Shown here: piece after piece, positions 1 to 12,612 of the stretch
How the letters are laid out: each line of letters starts with the position of its first letter
How positions within the stretch are numbered: position 1 is the first letter of the stretch
Assembly: GCF_035083965.1 (NCBI RefSeq)
Contig: NC_089726.1
Span: 9,429,501-9,493,500, forward strand
Length of the DNA: 64,000 nucleotides
Reading direction: 5' to 3'
Source of the DNA: Branchiostoma lanceolatum
Lineage: Eukaryota > Chordata > Leptocardii > Amphioxiformes > Branchiostomatidae
The notes under the pieces: generated by a model
Database searches by the model: none
The model's input: only the letters and a program-made list of their open reading frames with translations
Told to the model about the DNA's origin: nothing
Translations under genes and position numbers: made by a program

Positions 1-147
1 TTAATTAATCGTCCGTACATGTAAGGTAATGTAAACAGTCCTCCTCAATTAAGGCGAAGCATAATGTTTTTGGAGTCGCCTATAATCCACGTCTTTTTGG
101 CACTTCAAAAAGGGCTTTTGAATTTTACCTCATGTTTTCCCCCACAG

Positions 148-565
148 ACCCGACAGCAGAACTCCGACAGTCGAACACTGCCCTGGCCGTTATCCTCACT
201 ATCACACTGATACTGCTGATCGCCACCGCGGTCTACCTTTGCTACGTTAAGTAAGTAACATCAACCATTCGTCGCTCATCCACGTTGTATACTCCTGAAT
301 GCAGCGGAGCATTTTGCACTTCATGTTGTCAGATGCAATGCCACAATTGCAACATTCTCATAGAATCAACTAATTAGAAGAACATGTTATAGAAAGTATT
401 GAATCGCTCACGGTATGCGGCGATGCACACGAGTTTCTGTAACTTTTGCAATTTGCTCACAGCTATATAGGATAACACATTTTTTTCTACCCTCTTATTC
501 CCAGGCGCAACTATAAACCCTTCACCCAGATGACAGAGAAGACCTCTATCAACGTGCTGACATAG
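148..565 (+). CDS. Gene A, 3' end: transmembrane and cytoplasmic-tail exons of an M28-family membrane protein (partial)
   Basis: Only the last two coding exons lie in the window: 148-250 and 505-565. The first follows a CCCCACAG acceptor in phase 1 and encodes a polar stalk, a ~22-residue hydrophobic helix and a Tyr-Val-Lys stop-transfer; it ends at a GTAAGT donor. The second encodes the tail KRNYKPFTQMTEKTSINVLT and a TAG stop. Exon sizes (103 nt, then a short last exon), phases (1, then 2) and tail sequence closely match exons 11 and 12 of gene B, so A is the nearest paralogue of B and probably carried the same M28 ectodomain, which lies outside the window. The assignment to this family rests on that match. 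The 5' part is missing because of the window edge, not because the gene is broken. Confidence 0.8.
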
Positions 566-1412
566 ACCAACCTCCTTGCATAGACAATTCATAATCTGTG
601 CGCACAAGTTCTACCGACGCGACGTAACATATCTAACAGATTGGAATGTAGTGCTCGTCACGTACTTTTTCCACTCGATATAGTTGATGAGGTTTTGTTT
701 AGGTTTGAATGAGTAAAAAGTCCCGAAGATGTACATGTACAATAAGTTTATGTGTGCTATTCCGTAAAACCTAGTCAGTCTTTTGGGAGTCTCTATATCT
801 TACTGTTGCCTTGAACCATTGATTGAACATTGTATATTTTCCACTATCGCAACATGTACACAAGGTCTCTTTACTGTTCTGTTATTGACAATAAATTATC
901 AAGATACACTTATGTTGAGTTCTTTGCGTCTTTCACCCGCTTATCACTAACCAACCAATGAACCGCCAACCTTCACGATTCCTGCGCTTGAAACAAGGGG
1001 TTGTCGAGGCAGAAGCAGAACATTTATCGCTAATTTGTAAGCCCCCTCCCTAAATATACCACATATGGAATATCCATAACTCATAGCTTATCAGCTTACA
1101 CTTATGAGTAATTAAATCCGTAGTTATCATATTCTTGGTTCAAGTTGTCTGCTGTAGGTAGACATACTCTCAAATTTACGCTAACATGCATTAAAGCAAA
1201 TCATAACGAAATCTCCTACACTAAGGCTGTATGTATGCTTGACCTGTTTGTCCTTGCCAGCAAGCCAATCGAAAAGACCGGATTTTCCACTTTTAGTCCC
1301 CGACTGCAGAGCCTACCCGAGGGTCCCGCACGTATGTTTAGAGACAGCCAGAGCCGTTCACATTTAGCGTGTTGCCGGTTATGAGCTGGTACTGAAGCTG
1401 GGGTATCTGAAC
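566..1412. other. Intergenic region A-B
   Basis: Contains the 3' UTR of gene A up to about position 915 and then the 5' region of gene B. I see no convincing TATA box, and the short open frames here have no recognisable domain. Confidence 0.5.
890..895 (+). terminator. Polyadenylation signal candidate of gene A
   Basis: AATAAA lies 325 bases after the stop codon of gene A, inside an AT-rich stretch. It is the first canonical hexamer downstream of the gene. Confidence 0.5.
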
Positions 1413-4400
1413 ATGGCTCTACACCACTGGCTGGCGGTTGGGTTCCTGCTTGTGGTGATGGCTGGTAAGTGGGTTTGGATGAAAACCAGGATTTCTGTCA
1501 AACTAGACGTGGCGAATAGTGTCGCCACGCCTCGCTAAATCTAGTAATCGCTAGTTATTCCCAGCTAGTGAATATATTTGTGCGTAGCTGTTATTTGTGC
1601 AAAACTGTGCATAGCAAACAAACCGAAGTTGGATACCCTGATACCTTTTAAAGTAACAAAAATAGAGACTAGACTTTGCTGAAAAAGGCGTAGCTCCCAA
1701 ACCAGTATATAAATTGACAACTTAACTGGAATGATTAGCCTATCAATTGCAAAACTAAGTTGATATCCGCGAATTATCTATTCCCATTTAATGCTATGGT
1801 GAGACTTACACATTTTGACATAAGTATCAATGGAATCTAATTGAATCTAATACTAGTAATGACAATAATCCTGTTGCAAAAAAGGGTGGAAACAGACACG
1901 CAGTTACCTTGAGGTTACCACAAGGCCCCTCTTAATTGGTTTACTGACCTTTAAAAGACGATAGAACTACATGTAAGTACAGGCTTTGGGTCTGGCCTCA
2001 ATCGCAGACCCCGTCAGACGTGTATTCGTTCAACAAATGAGTACGAGCAGTTTTCTGATAACTGCCGAGTTCTGATTGCTTAGCTTGTAGATGTCTGTTT
2101 AATAGCCGTCCTCCAGAGCCCCCCCCCCCAAATCAAAACACGGACAAGGTATTTAATCAGACACCATATGTGGTTAAAGGAAAGATGCTAGATGGGGTCT
2201 ATGAAGAAGGCTACTCTTGGACTGTGTAAGTCGAGGCATGCAATACAGTGTACTCTTTTGGAACGCATTGCTACAGTCTGAGTAACTTAACAGCCACCTA
2301 CTTAGATATTTCACACCACCGAATGTGGTATGTTTGCTGGCTTGTGAACATTCTACTTCATTGCCTGATAAGGGTGGGATGTGACCTTTGTAAGTGTAGT
2401 CAGGTATACGTACGTAGTAGTCTGTCGCAAGCCATAAAAAGTTTGTACCTTATTTTCACGTATCCAATCTTTAAACATACCTTAAAGCATAGATACAGAT
2501 AGAGATTATACATAAGTACGGTATGAATAAACGCAATCTTTACGTATACTTTAAGGTATACTGAAACACAATGTACAATACACAGTATACTGTGCAGGAA
2601 AGTGTGTATGATTTTAGCGTATGTTCCCGCCGCCCCAGCTACCGTCGCTGGCGAGAGTTCCACAGAGAACCTGCGGAAGATTCTGGTGGACCATTTCTCG
2701 ACCAACCGCAATCACCACAGCAGCCGGATCGGGAAACAGTCTGCACTGCAGTTCACCTACGACACCTTCATAGAGCATGACCTGCAGGTCTTCACTCATA
2801 CGTTCGACACGGATAATACAAAGGTAAAGTCCCGCAGACACCCCGATAGGAGGGCTGCTCATGTATTTACCGAAATAAATGTATGCAAAATACCCCTTGA
2901 AATACACGAAATATACATTAACATTGGTGAAATATAGTGTGATAGAGGGGATAAAGGAGTTTCTAGTTTTTTTATGGCCGTTTTCAATCTGGTCCATTTG
3001 TTTTTCAGTGGGTGTGGGAGAAAGCTAAGGTGGAAAGGTCACAGTGCCGTATAGCCTCAAAAAGGAGTGTGCGTACTATGCGGGGCTGACAACCATACCC
3101 ATACCAAAGGCCATTAGCTGTCATCGAGGCATCAGACTTGAGCCCCTATCTCACTGGACCCGCGACACGTTGGCGACCTAGCTGCGTCCTAAGTTGGATT
3201 TGTGTTACCTATGACTTTATAGTGGGAATATCATGCCAAACGTACACTATAAAGACCACAAAACACACAAAGGGTAAAAAGAATGAAATTCGTTAAGCGC
3301 GCTGTCAAATCGCCCGGTCGCAGCGAAGTCGCCAACGTGCCGCGGGTCCAATGAGATAGGGGCGATAAGGTCGATTCTCAACCAAAGGAACGTAATATAC
3401 GAGTATGTATCCACAAAAGCGTCAATTCATTGATTGCTTCTATCACTTTGAGTACAAAGCATCCACTAAGCGCAAAAACCATATCTCCCATAGGTCAAGG
3501 GAAAGAACCTTATCGGAGTGTGGCCGGGCACAAGGGCGGCTACTCACCTGGACCGCCCGATCCTGATCGCTGCCCACTACGACTCGTACCTGGACACCCC
3601 GGGGGTGTGCGCGGACGGGTCGGGCATGGCCGCCCTGCTGGAGGCTATCCGTGTCATCACGGCCCGGCCATGCATACAGTACAATTCCATCATCTTCGCA
3701 GCGTTCGACTTTGAGGAAAAAGATACGAGTAAGTCATGAATTTCACCCCTTTCTTTTACTCACATGGACTGCTATATACAATCAACTAGTTCTTAGCAAG
3801 AGAAATGTTAACTTAAGTATGACTGCTTTTTTCAGAAATAAAATCACAATAAAACAACACAATCAATAACATGCCATTGCAGCTACAAAAGCGCTGAATT
3901 AAGGCATGATTTACTCGTACAAAACTTCTTATGAACAAACAAGCAACACGAGATCAGTTAATTGGACGATATCGTGGACACGTCTTTTAAATTTCGTCCT
4001 TTCCTTTCAACTAAAAAACTAATCACACTAATTCTAATACCTTTTGAGCTTTCTTCATGATGAAAATATGCTTTCGCTACCAACACAGATGAGCTTTTGT
4101 AACAATGAAACGGTATCATATGATACCTCAACTTGTGTCACATAAAGTTTGCTGATTTTGCTGTATCTATGATAATCATTTTGTAGCGACGCCAGGATCC
4201 GCTTGCCAAAACTTCGGCTGTGGCAGCCGTGCGTACGTCAGTGACGTTCTGGTGAAGTATCTGAAGTTCGTGGGCATCAGCTCGGCACAGTTCCAGGGCG
4301 CCTTCATCCTCGACTCTATCCTCAACTTCAACGGCTCCGTGGACAGCCAGAAACTCCCGCCCGGCGACTTTCAAAACGTGAGAACGTCATAGCACCATTC

Positions 4401-5720
4401 AACAGATATAACCACCATTAACATTAATCCGCCGGGTTACATAAATCCGCCACTTTGAAAAACAGTGGCACGTGGTAGTTGAGGCCCGGGGGAGAACTAC
4501 CACGTACCCTTGTTTCACCACGACGTAGTACCATGGGGTTTAAGAGGTCTCTAGTACATCACCTCCCAGGTATGCACAGTTAAGATATGCAAAAGTGCAT
4601 TATACTGGAGGATGTTGCGTTGGAGATCTGTTTGGAATTTTTGGATACATCTTTTCAGGGTGGCGGAATTATGTACCCTGGTGGAATTATGCTATTAGAT
4701 GGTTGTTGCCTTAGGCCCTATAGTTTGTCACTCAGCAGTGCTGTCTAATAATCATATTATCAATGAACATGAAAATGTGATATACGGAAGCAGTATTCAA
4801 GTATCATTATGGATTGAGGTACCTTTCCCCTAGACGGCGATCACTGAGTAACCGCGTTGAGTAACTAAAATTGGACTTGCGCGATCTGTGATTTCTTTTT
4901 TGGAATGTGAGGCAAGATGTTAAAGTATGACTTAAAGGACAACAAAACACACAAAACGTAAAAGAAATCGTTCTCTATGAGATTCCTTGAGCGATCTGAC
5001 AAATCCTTGGACCCTCAGTCGTCGCAGCCTCTAGTGGAAAAGGAGTGTAACTCATGTCATATCATAGACTGCTAAGCAGTATCTTTATGTACATGAATAG
5101 ATATTCAAAATAGCGATATTTTCCATATGCTCCTATGGTTTATGTTTCATTCATCCAGGCACCGGGACTAGAGGACGCCTACAACGCTATCACCGCGCAC
5201 AACCACAAGGGGGATTTTATCACTCTTGTAGGACGAGATCACGACAGCCCTCTGTACCAAGAGTTTATGCGAAGCTGGTCAAATCTGGGCATCCTGCAAT
5301 ATAAAGATCAGGTCAGTAAAGATTGTTCTCTGTACATTTATTGCTTACATAAGTTATGAAAAACTTGAGTGCAGTGCCACGTCGTCCCTGTCTGTCCAAA
5401 AGCGAAATTCAAAAAAAAGATCAGGTCGGTAAACAAAATGACAATCAATTTGCAGTTTACATGATCACAAGAATACAATCGATGAAGTCTCTATTTACTG
5501 ATAACTCGGGTCTGTCCACTTCTTCAGTTGATGCGCATCCCCCTCAAGCAAGTGCCACCAGTTGCTACCGACCCAAACTACGAACACTGGCCTGTTTACA
5601 GGGATTTGACGTTCGGTGACCACTTCAGCTTCTGGACATACGACTCTGACCTGAGGGCTATCCACATTACCGACACGGGTTCGTACTTACGTTTTTACCT
5701 TCGTCAAGAAGGTTCTACTT

Positions 5721-5810
<90 letters not shown>

Positions 5811-8800
5811 ATGTGTTTGTTTGTTTCTTTGTGAATGGCATAACTCGAGAAGTAATAAATAGATCTTTACAATATTTGGTACTTAGTCAGGGGTTGGCAA
5901 AATTGAAGGAAGAAATGAGTAACTCTGATCTAATTTTGTTTCAGATGGCTGCTTAAGACTGAAGATGCAATGTCGCCATTTTTCGCTTCAATTTGAAATA
6001 CAACATGCTGATAAACAAAGCGTTCACTCCATCGTGACATACATTAATTGAGTATTTAAGAGAGTGATGTTACTTTTTTTTCAAAAACCCTGTCAGGCCC
6101 ACTCAGAGGATACATGCAGGAGTGTTACCACAAACCCTGTGACAACACCGACTACCTGACCCAGGACAACATGGCGTTCCTGAAGAAGGTCACAGACGCT
6201 ACCATCGATGCCACCATGACGCTGGCTGTGTTCCCAGAAACTTGTACAGGTAGATGTAATCTTCATCATCATCATCACCATAATCATCAACATATACTGG
6301 AGTAGTCACATTCTATACTGTTCATTATTGTCTGTCCGTCCTTTTGATATTACACGTACTTGCAATTAGCCAACGGGCAAGAACATTTCTACAAGCTCTC
6401 GATCTACTCCAAAATATATTAGATATAGATGTATTATCCCCCAAACCCAAATCGTCTCTGATAGACAATATGATATGATATGATTTTGTTCTCATAAGAT
6501 AGTTAGATATCACCTTTTTCATTCTAAGACGAAAATGAGTTTGTTTTCCGTGGTTTGCAGATCCCTGGACCAAGTCCCCTGAGATGCTGAAGAGCGGGAT
6601 TTTTCTGACGGGAAAAGTGTGGCACACCAAGAAGACACGTCATTCCTTCAAAATCCACCTGAAGGAGTTCAAACCGAACGGCGCAGTTGTGGCCACGATC
6701 AAGAACGGGAGCATCACCCTGGACTTAGATGGTACAAGCACTATATTTCATTCATGCGTTCCTCTCTCATTTTTGTACAAAACCTGGCCTTATTACTTTT
6801 GCCAAGAGGGTTAATTTGTTTTATGGTCTGTGTGTCTGTGTGTTTGTTTGTTTGTTTGTTTGTTTGTGAACAGCATAACTAGAGAAGTTGCGGATGGATT
6901 TTGATATGGTATGTCAGTAGTTACGTAGGTGTTGGCAATATGAATAAATGATTACATTATGGCCTCTCTCAGTCTCTGACGATTTCCATGGTACTGCAAC
7001 GTAACGTCCGATTTTGATATGTCTTGTTCAATTTTTTTTATATTAAAGTACACATTTCTTCAATGTGACGCATTTAGGTCGCTATAACGCCGATAACAAA
7101 ATGCTGATCCTCCGGATGGCCCAACCCAGCAACACTGCCCCGCTGCCAGTCAAGTACGACCCCGTGTACCTGATGAAGTGGACCATGACGGGCGAGGTAA
7201 GGCAACATCAGCGGTGCACACCGCAGTTCTTCCGCGACAGGGGCCGTGGTAGGGCACGACAAAAAAAGTGCCGAAAGGGTTTCGAGGGCCTAGGTTTGAG
7301 ATCACATTTCTCACAATGTGCTGCTTACTGATATTGAATACTAACATGGCTGTGAAGCGCATGGGTTGGAGTTTTTTTAAAAGAAATTTGAGTTTGGGTC
7401 GGAGCCATGACGGTGAGGTAAGGCAACAGCAAGTGAACTCTATCGATTACATCCTCTGCACACTCCACATCGAACGCGAGAGCGCGAAACAACAACAACA
7501 ACAACAAGATGCATGGTCAAAAAGAGATGCCTAAATTCTACAAATGATACCAAATTGCCAAATAGAGATCATAATGTTGTAACAAGAATTGAATCGCCAA
7601 AACATGGCTTCACAGCCAGCAAGTTTTTTTTATTTCCGCGTTCAAAAAGCTCTGTGGTGTGATAGCATAGTATCACTTACCAACTACACCTAAGGCTACA
7701 CTGGTGTTATTTCTACAAATGCACTCAGGGCTACCAATGCAGATGTTCCCAATTTTGGTTATTTCTGGTCATGTTGACCATCACCGGAGGGAACGATTTT
7801 TTTTTCGAAATCGGAATAAAATTAATGCGCGCGCGGATGTCATTTATAAATGTGCTTGCTGCGGCATTTTTCATGTCTTTGATCAAGACGTGAAGTCAGA
7901 TGTCGTTAAAAGACGTTGCATGACGTCCCGACAGAGACAGGGTGTTAAGGAGTTCAAAAAGAACGATTCCTTGACATTTAGACGTGATAGGGTTGATTTG
8001 AATCAATCAAGCAACTTCTAAATTTCTTGTGCAACTTCTTTCTCTGTCCTTCCAGGTAGTTGGGTTTGCAGGAGGCATACTGTACTACGGGTTCCTAACC
8101 GGACCAACCAATGAAGCGGAGGAGTTCAGCGTCACCTACTCTGAAGGTAGGTGATAAGATATCTTGAGTCTTATTCTCTGATTGCAACCTCCATTAACAT
8201 TAATCCGTCGGGTTACATAAATCCGCCACTTTGAAAAAAAAAACAGTGGGTTTGAGAGATCTCTAGTGTAGCACCCCCGAAGAATGCACAGTATAGATAT
8301 ACAGGAGTACATTATACTGGGGACGTTGGGTTGGAGATCTGTTTGGACGTATCTTTTCAGGGTGGCGGAATCATGTACCCTGGTGGAAATATGTTAGCAG
8401 ATGTTAGGTGTTCATGAAGCGCTAATTAGAATGTACAATCATATGTGTATGTTTATCATACAATGTATGTGTGCATGCCTTAAATGTCTATTTGAGTCAT
8501 TACGCGGCATGTTCCTTCGAGTAGCTTTGGTTTTCATACCATAAAAGAGATCAATAAAGATCTCTATAACAGATACCTTCTGGTCTAAATCTTTTCTTTC
8601 TCACAGACCCTTCAGTGGGACCCAACCAGGCAAACGTGGTTCTGGGCGTTCTACTGATGATAGCGGTGATCGCTATAATTGTCGTGATTGTGTACCTCGT
8701 GTACCTTAAGTAAGTATATATCAATCACACTTACTTTAATTCATCTTACTTTCTAGTCACATGGTATGCTTTTATGTAATGTTGAGATTAAGACTGTATG

Positions 8801-9181
8801 TACTGATCCTGCTGACCATCGCCACCAGGATGTTTAATAAACTCATACGATATATTTGTTTTATTGATCAATAATGTTATGATAGCTAAAATGTTTATTT
8901 GTATTAGTATAACATTTCCTGCTCTCGAACTTCATATTACATACGTGAACCATAATGTTTCAAGGTTTTATTGATGTACTAGTATTTAGAAACAATCTGC
9001 ATAAACCTAAGGTAAACTTGTATCTCACAAGTTTTAGCAAGGGCTGCTATTACAGAAAGTGGTCGCCAGGGGGCAGTTGACTGATGTGCTAAACTGCTTT
9101 AATACTGTACTATGGTTCAACCCCAGGCGGACACGCAAGCCGTTCACCGAACTGACCGAGAAGAGTGCTATCAACACCTGA
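1413..9181 (+). CDS. Gene B: single-unit M28-like type I membrane protein (559 aa)
   Basis: Exons: 1413-1464, 2618-2823, 3494-3728, 4187-4377, 5159-5311, 5528-5678, 6097-6249, 6561-6731, 7078-7196, 8056-8146, 8607-8709, 9127-9181; all introns GT-AG and frame is maintained. ATG has A at -3 and G at +4 and opens a signal peptide (MALHHWLAVGFLLVVMA). The M28 peptidase domain spans about residues 40-375: His114 in AAHYDS, E160/E161 in FDFEE, Asp207 in FILDS and His341 in YHKPCD match metal-site and general-base positions. The usual bridging Asp of DDNGSG is replaced (VCADGSG, Ala126), so the two-zinc centre is probably impaired. A beta-rich domain follows (381-507), then a TM helix at 518-541 and a tail KRTRKPFTELTEKSAINT. 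Only this unit keeps the YHxxxD motif. Predicted cell-surface protein; its role as enzyme or receptor is unknown. Confidence 0.88.
3142..3363. mobile_element. MITE-like element, copy 1 (intron 2 of gene B)
   Basis: A 222-bp element with terminal inverted repeats of about 35 bp: left GCCCCTATCTCACTGGACCC, right end reading as its reverse complement with few changes. A second full copy is at 22480-22722 and a decayed internal fragment at about 4850-5035. No coding capacity. A clean target duplication was not found. Confidence 0.72.
4405..4705. repeat. Dispersed repeat, copy 1 (gene B intron 4)
   Basis: Shares long blocks with 8190-8405, for example CATTAACATTAATCCG and CTTTTCAGGGTGGCGGAAT, in the same orientation. 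This copy has an extra GC-rich stretch at about 4470-4520. Both copies sit within introns of gene B. Confidence 0.7.
5723..5808. repeat. (GT)43 microsatellite in gene B intron 6
   Basis: An uninterrupted GT dinucleotide run starting about 45 bases after the exon 6 donor. It sits inside a copy of the CTTCGCC-type repeat (ends in GGCATAACTCGAGAAG). Confidence 0.95.
6795..6965. repeat. Copy of the 'CGCCAAGAAGG...CATAACTCGAGAAG' repeat family
   Basis: Begins with TTGCCAAGAGGGTTA, continues through a GTTT microsatellite and ends with CAGCATAACTAGAGAAGTTG. The same order of blocks occurs near 5690-5905, 15195-15320 and at the start of 40799-42106. Noncoding. Confidence 0.6.
8190..8405. repeat. Dispersed repeat, copy 2 (gene B intron 10)
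   Basis: Direct-orientation partner of 4405-4705, shorter because it lacks the GC-rich insertion. Confidence 0.7.
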
Positions 9182-9303
9182 GCCAACTAAGCGAAGCTGT
9201 CTCGACGTCTTCAATGTTTTACTCCGTTTAAAATGTTTACACAACGGATTTTAAGAGATAAAAACATAGTTAGGCCAAAGCAATGCTTCTTAAACTGCCT
9301 CAT

Positions 9304-9375
9304 GCAACTGCACTGTAGTTTGCAACTGTACTGTAGTTTGCAACTGTACTGTAGTTTGCAACTGTACTGTAGTTT
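9304..9375. repeat. 18-bp tandem repeat x4 in the 3' UTR of gene B
   Basis: Four copies of TGCAACTGTACTGTAGTT; the first has C for T at one position. Lies about 120 bases after the stop codon, so it would be in the mRNA if the signal at 9784 is used. Confidence 0.9.
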
Positions 9376-9783
9376 GGTACCTAATTTGAACCCTTCATCA
9401 TAACTATGTGCACTCTATGTTGGATATAGACATGGCAATTCGTACATGTGAAATGTATGTTAGACTGTTAATACACCTTTGATGTGATGTGCTTGATTCT
9501 TGTGATTTGCAAGTTTTATCTTCTTTTGGAAATAGCCTCTGTGCGTATCAGTCTCTCACTGCGATATATGCAGGGCATCATGGATATAGACAAACATATC
9601 GATTATGAAACACAACCAACTATCTAGATATATTAATCATCCCTAGCTACACAGATGCCTAGATATCTAGAAACGTACTAGATTATTTTTGTTGTTACTC
9701 TTATTGGTCACAATGCGCATGTCTCTGTTCAATCAAGCATTTAGTTTTTTCTTTGGGAAGCAGTTGATGATGTACGTTGCTGA

Positions 9784-9789
9784 AATAAA
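9784..9789 (+). terminator. Polyadenylation signal candidate of gene B
   Basis: AATAAA about 600 bases past the gene B stop. It overlaps sequence also found near 18140 (AAATAAGGTGT), so it may come from a repeat. Confidence 0.35.
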
Positions 9790-9859
9790 GGTGTTGGCTC
9801 TAAATACGTGGCTCTGTGTTATTCTCTAACACCACTGATCCACTGTACATGTGTGTACA

Positions 9860-10960
9860 TTTGAACCATCTGGTTGTATCGATGATATCCTATCATTGAG
9901 AACACGATGTTTTGATCCAGGTTTGACCAAAGAAGCCGAGAAATGGTTGATGATTACTTCTATGTTTGTCGTGATTACTTCTATGTTTGTCGTGTTAAGA
10001 TAGCCCGGTAGGCAGATCTGGCACAAGAGGACTCTGCCTTACGAGTATGACCGACCGTCACATTAGAGATGTGTAGTAACGCTTCTTTATTGAAAAAGAA
10101 CATAACATTTTGTGGTCAGTATGCGTGTGTGCGTTACGATAAGTTGCATCAATGGTTTCCTATCATTGAGAACACGATGTTTTGATCCGGGTTTGACCAA
10201 AAAAGCCGAGAAATGGTTGATGATTACTTTAATGTTTGTCATGACTACTTCTATGTTTGTCGTTTTAAGATAGCCCGGATCTGGCACAACCGGACTCTGG
10301 CCTTACGAGTATGACCGACCGTCGAATTAAAGACGTGTAGTAACGCTTGAATTCTTTATTGAAAAAGAACATGACATAACATTCGGCGGTCAGTATACGT
10401 CTGCACATTACGATAAGTTGCATCAATAATGTCCTTATCATTGAGAATATGCTGTCTTGATCCAGGTTTGACCAAAGAAGCCGAGAAGTGGTTGATGATT
10501 ACTTCGATGTTTGTCGTGAGACAGGTCAATCGGTCACAAGTGGACTGGGTGTCTCACGACCGGTCTTCATGTGAGAGATGTATAGTAACTACTCTTTATT
10601 GAAAAAGAACATCATACAGTATAACATTCGTGGCCAGTATACATGTAACGTGTATAAGTTACGATAAATTGCATCAATAATTTTCTATCATTGAGAGTTT
10701 GATGTCTTGATCCAGGTTTGACCAAAGAGGCACCGGAGGAAAATGGTTGATGATTACCTCGATGTTTGTCATTGGACAGTTCAATAGGTCACAAGATATC
10801 TGGGTTCCTTACCAGCGGTGTTCTTATGAGAGATGGGGTATGTTTGGCGACCAAAGAAACAAGATAAACAACGGTAGAATTAAGTATCATAGATCTTGTC
10901 AAAACAGGTGCTGTTTGATCCTACAAGTCATGACGTCTCTCCTTCTTAAGCCTTAGCAAT
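9860..10960. repeat. ~265-bp tandem repeat array, four diverged units
   Basis: Four successive units share blocks such as TTTGACCAAAGAAGCCGAGA, TGGTTGATGATTACTTC and TTTATTGAAAAAGAACAT. Unit starts are near 9860, 10140, 10430 and 10690. Inverted single copies are at about 19375-19640 and 38120-38420. The array fills most of the interval between the convergent genes B and C. Small open frames inside it have no recognisable domain. Confidence 0.8.
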
Positions 10961-11363
10961 ATCTTTAAATTTGCATTCTGTAGTTAATAACGTCTCTATA
11001 CTACAATTGCAGTGTAGATGTCTTGTGTTTATCATGTTTAAAATCACCGGGTAGTGTTATGCGATGGTAAGGAGTGGATTTTACAATAAGGTAACGATTC
11101 ATGAATACCATATGATCTACAGTTTGTAGGTACTTGTCCCGTAAGGTAATATGCCTAAATCATGGCATTTACCAGGTCCAAATCGTCTGACTTTGAATTT
11201 GAAGAGATTCTATATTACCATTCTTTCAGTATAAGAGAGAATTTCGTTGTTGTTTTTGTTGTTGTACGATAGATCTACACTTTGTAGTACCATTACACCA
11301 CAGAATGTATGTGTAGCAGGGAAGACGTGTTGTATTCCTGTCCTCACTGAATGTCACTCGCCT

Positions 11364-11890
11364 TCATGGCGACTGAGGTCCCTTACTCAGTATGGGTGTC
11401 CGCAATTCTTGATCACGGGTTTTCCTAGAGCAGTAGGACAAATCACAAGTATGTTTATACTTCTACAGGCACAATATAACGTTAGTTTCGAAATTAAGTA
11501 AGTAGCGACCGTGTAATTGTTTGTGATTGAACAACATATAACCCAAGAAGGTGCATTTGGTATGCATTTAGTCACAGTGCAAATCAACATGGATGCAGAA
11601 CTGTATTTCGGGCGTACCTCTTGTAGATGCACCACATAGCCACCGCAGTGACAGACACCCCGCTGACCAGGCTGAGGATGACAGGTAGAGCTAAGCTGGG
11701 TCCACCTCCTGAGGCACCTGTGTAAGCATAGGATACGTAATGTTGAAGGTTCGACATTCCATTTGCGTCCACACGCAACCAGCTGATTGCTCCTATTACG
11801 CTATTTAAAACAAGAAACATGATATTCTAAATGTATGAATTACATACCTGTAGGCATTTGTTGATATGTTCAGACCATTACACACTCACA

Positions 11891-11939
<49 letters not shown>

Positions 11940-11942
11940 ACA

Positions 11943-11996
<54 letters not shown>

Positions 11997-12569
11997 GTAT
12001 ATATATCTCACGTCATATATATGTATATATTCATAGATATACATATATATGACTTCACTAGTAACTTCGCATACTTAAGATTCATACAATTTCTTCCCTG
12101 AACAATATCATTTTATAATGTTCCATGATGACGCATACTATTGTGAAAATAGACTGCATAAAGATTATACTTTGTGCAAACTAAGAGTTGATGTGACCAA
12201 CAAAATATCTTCCCAAGCAGGCTAAGGCAAAGTACCAACCTTGTTTGCTGTAGAGCACGAAGGTTATATACTCTGGAATTGGAAGTGGCCCAGACACGTC
12301 ACACAGTCCTGTTAGCTGTCCACTGTACAGTACACCATCGAACAGCTCGTCCAACTGCGACCAATAACAAGAAACGCTATATATATAATATATATGATGC
12401 ACGTGTATATGTATATGCCTTTCTTTCTCTCTCTCCCATGCGCATACTCATACACACAGTGTGTGTGTGTGCGTGTGTGTGTGTGTGTATGAGTGTGTGC
12501 ATGAGAGAGAGAGAGAGAAAGAAAGAAAGAAAGGCGGAGAGAGAGGGTCCTTGTCTCTGCCTCTCTCCC

Positions 12570-12612
<43 letters not shown>

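Noticed and set aside
5528-5956. 142-codon frame continuing past exon 6 of gene B
   Set aside because: Only the first part (to 5678) is exon; the rest is read-through of the GT microsatellite after the donor.
9860-10960. Possible CRISPR-like array
   Set aside because: Units are ~265 bp, diverged and contiguous without spacers, and the genome is eukaryotic.
11387-11424. Alternative gene C tail ending ...IKNCGHPY
   Set aside because: That frame does not match the phase 2 donor at 11618; the in-phase reading runs to the stop at 11366-11364.
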